DNA of 64,000 nucleotides from Ipomoea triloba (lineage: Eukaryota; Streptophyta; Magnoliopsida; Solanales; Convolvulaceae): positions 2,831,764 through 2,895,763 of the forward strand of contig NC_044922.1 of assembly GCF_003576645.1 (NCBI RefSeq). The letters run 5' to 3'. Under the pieces are notes generated by a model, which saw only the letters and a program-made list of their open reading frames with translations, had not been told where the DNA came from and did no database searches. This document shows, piece after piece, positions 58,955 through 64,000 of this stretch (position 1 is the first letter of the stretch; every line of letters begins with the position of its first letter). The position numbers were made by a program, and so were the translations under genes.

Positions 58955-58970
58955 AAGACAGAGAAGCATA

Positions 58971-59530
58971 TGTTGCAAATCTGCTGATTTTTTGGTCTAC
59001 ATAAAGTTGACATATTATGTGATGAGCCATTATATTGTCCATTGAATTGAATCCTTCCAACAACAAAAAGACACATCTCCAATAGGGAATTAGGGATGAT
59101 GACAACTACAGTTCTCACTCTGATCATCATATTTAAGTTTTGATTATATTGAAATTTACTTTAGAAGTTTTTTGCATCATTCTTTCCCATTCTTTACATA
59201 TTTTTATTAGAAATGAAAAAGCTAATGAGCTGAGCCGAACAGAAAAACGACCCTAGCCGTTTTCAAATACGTTACAAAATATGTAACTCAACCCATTTAG
59301 TGGTGAGTTAGCAAGTTAAACGGCCGAACTCGTTAACTTATTTAAAATTTAATAAATATATGTCTAAAAAAGTAAAAAAGTACTACTAATTTTTGTATGA
59401 TTATAATATTTAAAACTTTGACCTCAAAATCAATAAACAACACTCAGTCCAATTCATAAATTGCACAAATATACACTTTGTATACACTTAAAAAAATTAC
59501 TATATAGTCAACGAATAAATTACTTATTGA
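58971..59530. other. AT-rich spacer
   Basis: No gene or repeat boundary is supported. Confidence 0.4.
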
Positions 59531-60035
59531 CCCAGTTTGGTAATATAGTTAGCTTATTAGTCAATTTGCTTTATTTGACAATTATGAAATATTTGACTTG
59601 GTTAAACACCTAATATAAGTGTTTGATTAATTCGATTTTTTTGTAATAGTTTATTGCTCCAAAATGCTAAAATTCAAAATGCAAAGCAGTTTTTTTGATC
59701 AGCTTTTTAGGAAAGTCATTTTACATGTAATCCGCTATCAACTAATTTATCAAACATCTTTCTACAATCAGCTATTGGGGGTGTTTGGTTATTGGCTTAT
59801 AAGCCAAATTTCAGCTTATTTGACCAAGTTTAGCTGTTTGACCAACCAATAAGCTATTTTGAAGTGTTTGGTAAATTGCTTATTGGCTTTGACTTATTGG
59901 GCCAATAAGCTGAAAATTGAAAACCTAATGAATGTAACTTTTTATATTAGCTTGTTGGGAACAATGGGTATATTGACTATTTTATCCTTTAAAATCAATG
60001 TGATTTACTTTTAAATGGTGGTTTGTTTGTTATTT

Positions 60036-60070
<35 letters not shown>

Positions 60071-60546
60071 CAACAACAACAACAAACAGGCGATGGGTTT
60101 GTTATTTTTAATAATAATAATAATAATAATAGAAAATAAATACGTAATAAAAATTGTTTTAGAATACTCGTATAATTTAATAAGAGTTAAATAAACAAAA
60201 ATAATTAACTTATACCCTTAAAAAAAGTATAGATGATATCCAAATTTTATAATTATTTATTAATAAGAGTTTATCTTCTTGTTATATTTAAAGGTTGAAA
60301 TAATACAATACACACATACCCTTAAATGTCATTTTACATTCAATCAGCTACTAGTAAACAACTAATTTACCAAACAATTTTTTATAACCAGCTAATACAA
60401 CCAGCTGGTCAAACCAGTTAACGTAACCAGCCATCAACTACTAATTAAACCAACCAGCTATTAGCCGTTTGCCAAACACCCCCAATGCTATCAACTAGTC
60501 AAACTCACTAACTCAATCAGCCGACGGCTATTTACCAAACACTCCA
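59531..60546. mobile_element. MITE interrupted by a second MITE (outer element)
   Basis: The left part (59531-59776) and right part (60484-60546) together match the copy at 9048-9303 read in reverse, with a break at the same internal point. The outer ends are CCCAGTTTGGTAATATAG and CTATTTACCAAACACTCC. The break is filled by the inner element. Confidence 0.65.
59777..60483. mobile_element. Inner MITE inserted in the outer MITE
   Basis: It starts GGGGGTGTTTGG and ends CCAAACACCCCC, a perfect 12-bp inverted repeat. An ATT/AAT at each edge extends it. The middle carries (AAT)n and (AAC)n microsatellites (60040-60085 and 60110-60131). The target duplication is not clear, so the superfamily is open. 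Confidence 0.65.
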
Positions 60547-61947
60547 CAAATATATATAACATAAAATATTTTATCCAAATATAAATATAAGGTCTTCGAA
60601 GGTTCTTATTTCCATCCCGCACCCTATCTCAATTGTTTTCATCCCTTCCATTCAAAGATTAAAGAGAACTCATAGTCTCGTAATGGAAGCTAATAAACTT
60701 ATTTGATTGCTTCTCGCGCCATTTTAATTAGTTACTTCATTTTAGAATATTCTGAAAACTGTTACAAGCTTCGAGCGCTCCCACATACAAATATTTGATG
60801 GTGCGCCCAAGCTGTTCGTCGGAAATCCTGAACCAAGCTTTTTCTCCAAGTGAATACTGTTGAGCGCTGAGGAAGCTTCGAGAGGTTAGATATTTCCAGT
60901 TGTGTTGATTATTGAAGTGCTTTTTGATTTGAGTGGTTGATTGATGATATTACATTTGGAATCTGTGTTACAATTATACTCTGGATTATGCTGGACATAA
61001 GCTGATGGTTGCTGCATGATGTTTTTTCTAATTCGGATCTTAATTGGTTCTACTACTATGTGGCTATTGAGTGCGAAGCATTCTCTATTGCATGTTTTTC
61101 TTTCGTTTGGATATAAAGTCGGGAACACTGGAATCCTGCCTGATTAATGCGCCGGCTTCTCTTTTGAAATTAGGAAAAAGAGATAGCATTAGCATCCCTA
61201 CATCATTTCGTTAAAATTCTCTAACAAGCTATTGCATATGGATCTTGACTTGTAAAACTGGCATATAGTAATCTTTGGAACTTTTTATGGTGATTCTTAG
61301 GAGATGGTTAGGGGCAGTTTCAAGGACGAAATTTATGAGTGTGGAATATTGATGATTGTGAACCTATAAATTTTTTGTTTCTAGGGTGTCATTAAGTGGT
61401 TTTAAGATAGTGAATTTTGTAATTGAGTATAAGACCAATGTAAAATTGGTGTAAACGACTCTGTTGAAACTGAAGCCTCTTCAGTTTGAAATTCTCCTCC
61501 ATCATCCACTCCCCATTTCCTCCTAAGATCATCCTTTATCGATTCCCCTAAAAAAATTACATATTGAAATTTTAATTAGTGTGCTTGAACTGTGAAAGTG
61601 GTTTTCTTTCTTTGTTTAATATTTTGGGCACCCTCTATGAATTGAATATTACCAATAACGTCGAAAAACCTAAAGCATAATGTTGAAGACATCAATGTAT
61701 TTTATCGTATAAACATATTGCAGCATATATTTTTTTTCTCAATTATTTATCTTGCAATTGTTTCTAAGTTAAAGTTTTCAACCATTTCACATCAGCACCC
61801 TCCTGCCTTGTGATTTAAAGAAGCTAATTTGTAAAAAACAAGAGGGTTTAAATTGTTATGCTCTAAAATCTGAAGGGCATTGATAAAATTATTCTTAGGC
61901 ATTGATGGGCATTTCAAGAACCCAATCGACTTAGAAAGAGGAAGACA
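60547..61947 (+). other. Upstream and probable 5' leader region of EngB GTPase gene
   Basis: Around 60760-60886 a less AT-rich stretch ending AGCTTCGAGAG|GTTAGA looks like a leader exon and donor, with an acceptor at about 61898 (TTCTTAG). If correct, a ~1-kb leader intron precedes the coding start. No other gene is seen. Confidence 0.35.
61905..61934 (+). other. Short upstream ORF before EngB start
   Basis: A 9-codon frame (MGISRTQST, then stop) ends 13 bp before the main ATG at 61948. If present in the mRNA it could lower initiation at the main start. Its presence depends on the leader splice site. Confidence 0.4.
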
Positions 61948-63849
61948 ATGCTAACGAAATTGAGGTTTAGCCTCTTTACTCCACAGCACTCCTCACTCAT
62001 TCACTCCCCAATTCCTCCATTTCATGTCTCTTTCACAACCCCTCTCTCTCTCCATGTTGCCACTTTCAAAACCTCTAATGCTTCACCGCTCTCTGAAACT
62101 ACCCACTTTGCCCAAAATGACCTGTTCATGCCGCCTGGAGTTGACCCAGAAGATATTACCCCGGAAATGATTCTACCTCGCTCTAATATAGTCATTGGAC
62201 CCTATGCCGGAGAATCCAAGGTTAACACAGTGGAGTTTGTGAAGAGTAGCAGTCGGGTGAAGGACTGTCCTAAGGACCATCGACCTGAGTTTGCTGTGGT
62301 GGGTAGGTCCAATGTTGGCAAATCCTCTCTCATTAATGCTTTGGTTCGAAAGAAAGAGGTTGCACTTACATCTAAGAAGCCAGGTGTTTTCTATTTTTCC
62401 TTTTATTTTTTTTATTTTTTTATTTTTTATTTGATGAAATTCTGTTAGTAAACTACTGAATTGAATTTTAGCTTTGAGTTATGGTAGATTTTGATTATAC
62501 CGTGTGATTGTGTAGGGAAGACTCGGCTGATTAATCACTTCTTGGTGAACAAAAGCTGGTATATTGTTGATTTGCCTGGCTATGGGTATGTTTGTTTAAT
62601 CCCTCTTTTTGTTTGAACTTCTTCTAATGATGTATGTTCAATGTTGGTTATCATTTTTTGTTTGATAGACTAACTAGTGAACAAATGTTTCTCATCTTTC
62701 TACACTTATATATTTTGAGCAAACATTGGGCCATAATTGCAGTAAATATGAACTTGTCTGGCATTATTAATAGATAGGAGTTCCATCTGTTACTAAAATA
62801 GGGTTTTCGGAAGTGATAAAGTAAGTGATTTCCATTTGAAAGTTATGAATGTTGTTTATTAAGAAGTTAATAGCTGGTTGTTGTAGACCAAGTGGCACCA
62901 TGGCAAATTCAATTCAACTCAACCATGTCTGATTGTGTTGATTAATAGGCTCTGTTTTTAAAATTCATAACAACGGAGGTATTCACTAAAGAGTTGAATT
63001 CCAAAACTTCACATTTTTAATACTGTCTAGCCCTTTAAAGATCACTTCTTCTTGTCAAACCAGTTAAACTGCAATACTGCATGGAGAAACATTGCTGTTA
63101 AGAGTCCAAGTTTGACCACGAGATATCATTTATACCACCCTTACAGTGCTGTTTGGTTTCTTTCTCTGCTGTCTGCTCTAATTGCCTTTGTCTCCTTGTA
63201 TAAGTCTCGTAATTGCATTATGCTATGTTTGCAAGGCCAAGGCAACACTCCAATCCTTCATCACCTTGAATTATACCTCTTACCATTTTCCATCCTCTCA
63301 CCAGCACTACTATCCATTATTCAGGACTAATTTTCTTGGTGGTTAAATTGGGGCTTTGTATCTCATATAGCTTTTATTTGTTTGCAGTTTTGCAAATGCC
63401 CCAGAAGCCGCTAAAATGGACTGGTTCTCATTCACTAAAGGCTACTTCTTAAATCGAGAAACTTTGGTTTCAGTTCTGCTTTTGGTAGATGCAAGTGTAC
63501 CTCCTCAGAAGATTGACCTCGACTGTGCTAATTGGCTTGGACGTAGTAAAGTATGCAGCTAGTATATAACTCTGTTCTCTTGTTATTAGTATTCCCGTCA
63601 TTTATATCATCCCATCTCTCTTTGTTTCAGATACCAATGACTTTTGTCTTCACAAAGTGCGACAAGATGAAAGGGGGTAAAACCAAACCCGATGAGAACA
63701 TCAGAGAGTTCCAAGAATTGATCAGACAAAACTACAAACACATTCCTCCATGGATATTGACAAGCAGTGTCACTGGTCTGGGAAGAGATGGACTTCTTTT
63801 GCACATGTCTCAATTGAGGAACTATTGGGACAGTGATTCACCAGACTAA
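61948..63849 (+). CDS. EngB/YihA-type GTP-binding protein, organelle-targeted
   Basis: Exons 61948-62383, 62516-62585, 63388-63550 and 63631-63849 give 295 residues. EngB GTPases help assemble the large ribosomal subunit in bacteria and organelles. The first ~60 residues are Ser/Thr/Pro-rich with few acids, like a plastid or mitochondrial transit peptide. All GTPase motifs are present: G1 [10 protein letters not shown]2 region KKPGKT, G3 DLPGYG, G4 TKCD and G5-like SSVTGLG. The residue after GKT is Arg. The layout resembles Arabidopsis At2g22870 (EMB2001), from memory. The start is the first ATG that opens the transit sequence. The C-terminus ends DSDSPD. The gene appears intact. Confidence 0.93.
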
Positions 63850-64000
63850 ATGATTTTTCCGAGGTATTGCCATGGACCTTAAACAACTTTCATTTTATAT
63901 TATGTTTGTTGAAGATTTTCTGCTTTAGGGTATATTGTACTTGTGAAGCTTGCTGGTAGAAGCTTGATATAATGAATAGTCAAAGCATTTTCATAGATTG
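63850..64000 (+). other. 3' region of EngB gene
   Basis: Probable 3' untranslated sequence following the stop at 63847-63849. The window ends inside it. Confidence 0.5.

Overview
The window is nuclear DNA from a flowering plant. Genes are intron-rich with GT-AG boundaries and encode plant-specific proteins (photosystem II PsbY precursor, TERMINAL EAR1-like RNA-binding protein, plant ORP1-type oxysterol-binding protein). The spacers are AT-rich and full of plant transposon classes: SINEs, LINE, MULE, hAT and Helitron-like elements. A eudicot, perhaps an asterid, fits best, but I cannot fix the species from the sequence alone.

Layout: 0.4-1.2 kb, a decayed LINE tail. 1.4-7.0 kb (+), a large Lys-rich, probably nuclear protein with a possible ubiquitin-like N-terminus and ~115-residue internal repeats; a small hAT-type MITE sits in its last intron. 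7.3-7.9 kb (-), PSBY. 8-15 kb, repeat-rich spacer (MITEs, SINE-like copies, Helitron-like 3' ends). 15.6-18.5 kb (+), an RCC1-repeat protein with a likely GC-AG intron. 18.5-25.6 kb, AT-rich spacer. 25.75-27.1 kb (+), a secreted pectate lyase. 27.9-32.0 kb (-), chaperonin CCT5, nine exons. 32-36 kb, spacer with SINE-like and MITE-like repeats. 36.2-38.7 kb (-), a TERMINAL EAR1-like gene. 38.7-47.3 kb, spacer with a 720-bp foldback MULE and several SINEs. 47.3-51.4 kb (-), a PH-domain oxysterol-binding-related protein. 51.4-55.1 kb, spacer with two assembly gaps. 55.16-57.93 kb, a nearly intact MULE. 58-60.6 kb, SINEs and nested MITEs. 61.9-63.85 kb (+), an organellar EngB-type GTPase.

The cellular genes are unrelated housekeeping and developmental genes and do not form a pathway. 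The most notable element is the MULE at 55161-57934: ~205-bp terminal inverted repeats about 98% identical, a perfect 10-bp target-site duplication, and two convergent genes. One carries a zinc-knuckle like those at the C-terminus of MULE transposases. The other encodes a GRF-type zinc finger, a short coiled coil and a C-terminal membrane segment. The layout recalls the two convergent genes of maize MuDR, but the transposase catalytic core is missing and the second gene is of a different kind. All exon joins were made by hand from splice signals, reading phase and family resemblance.
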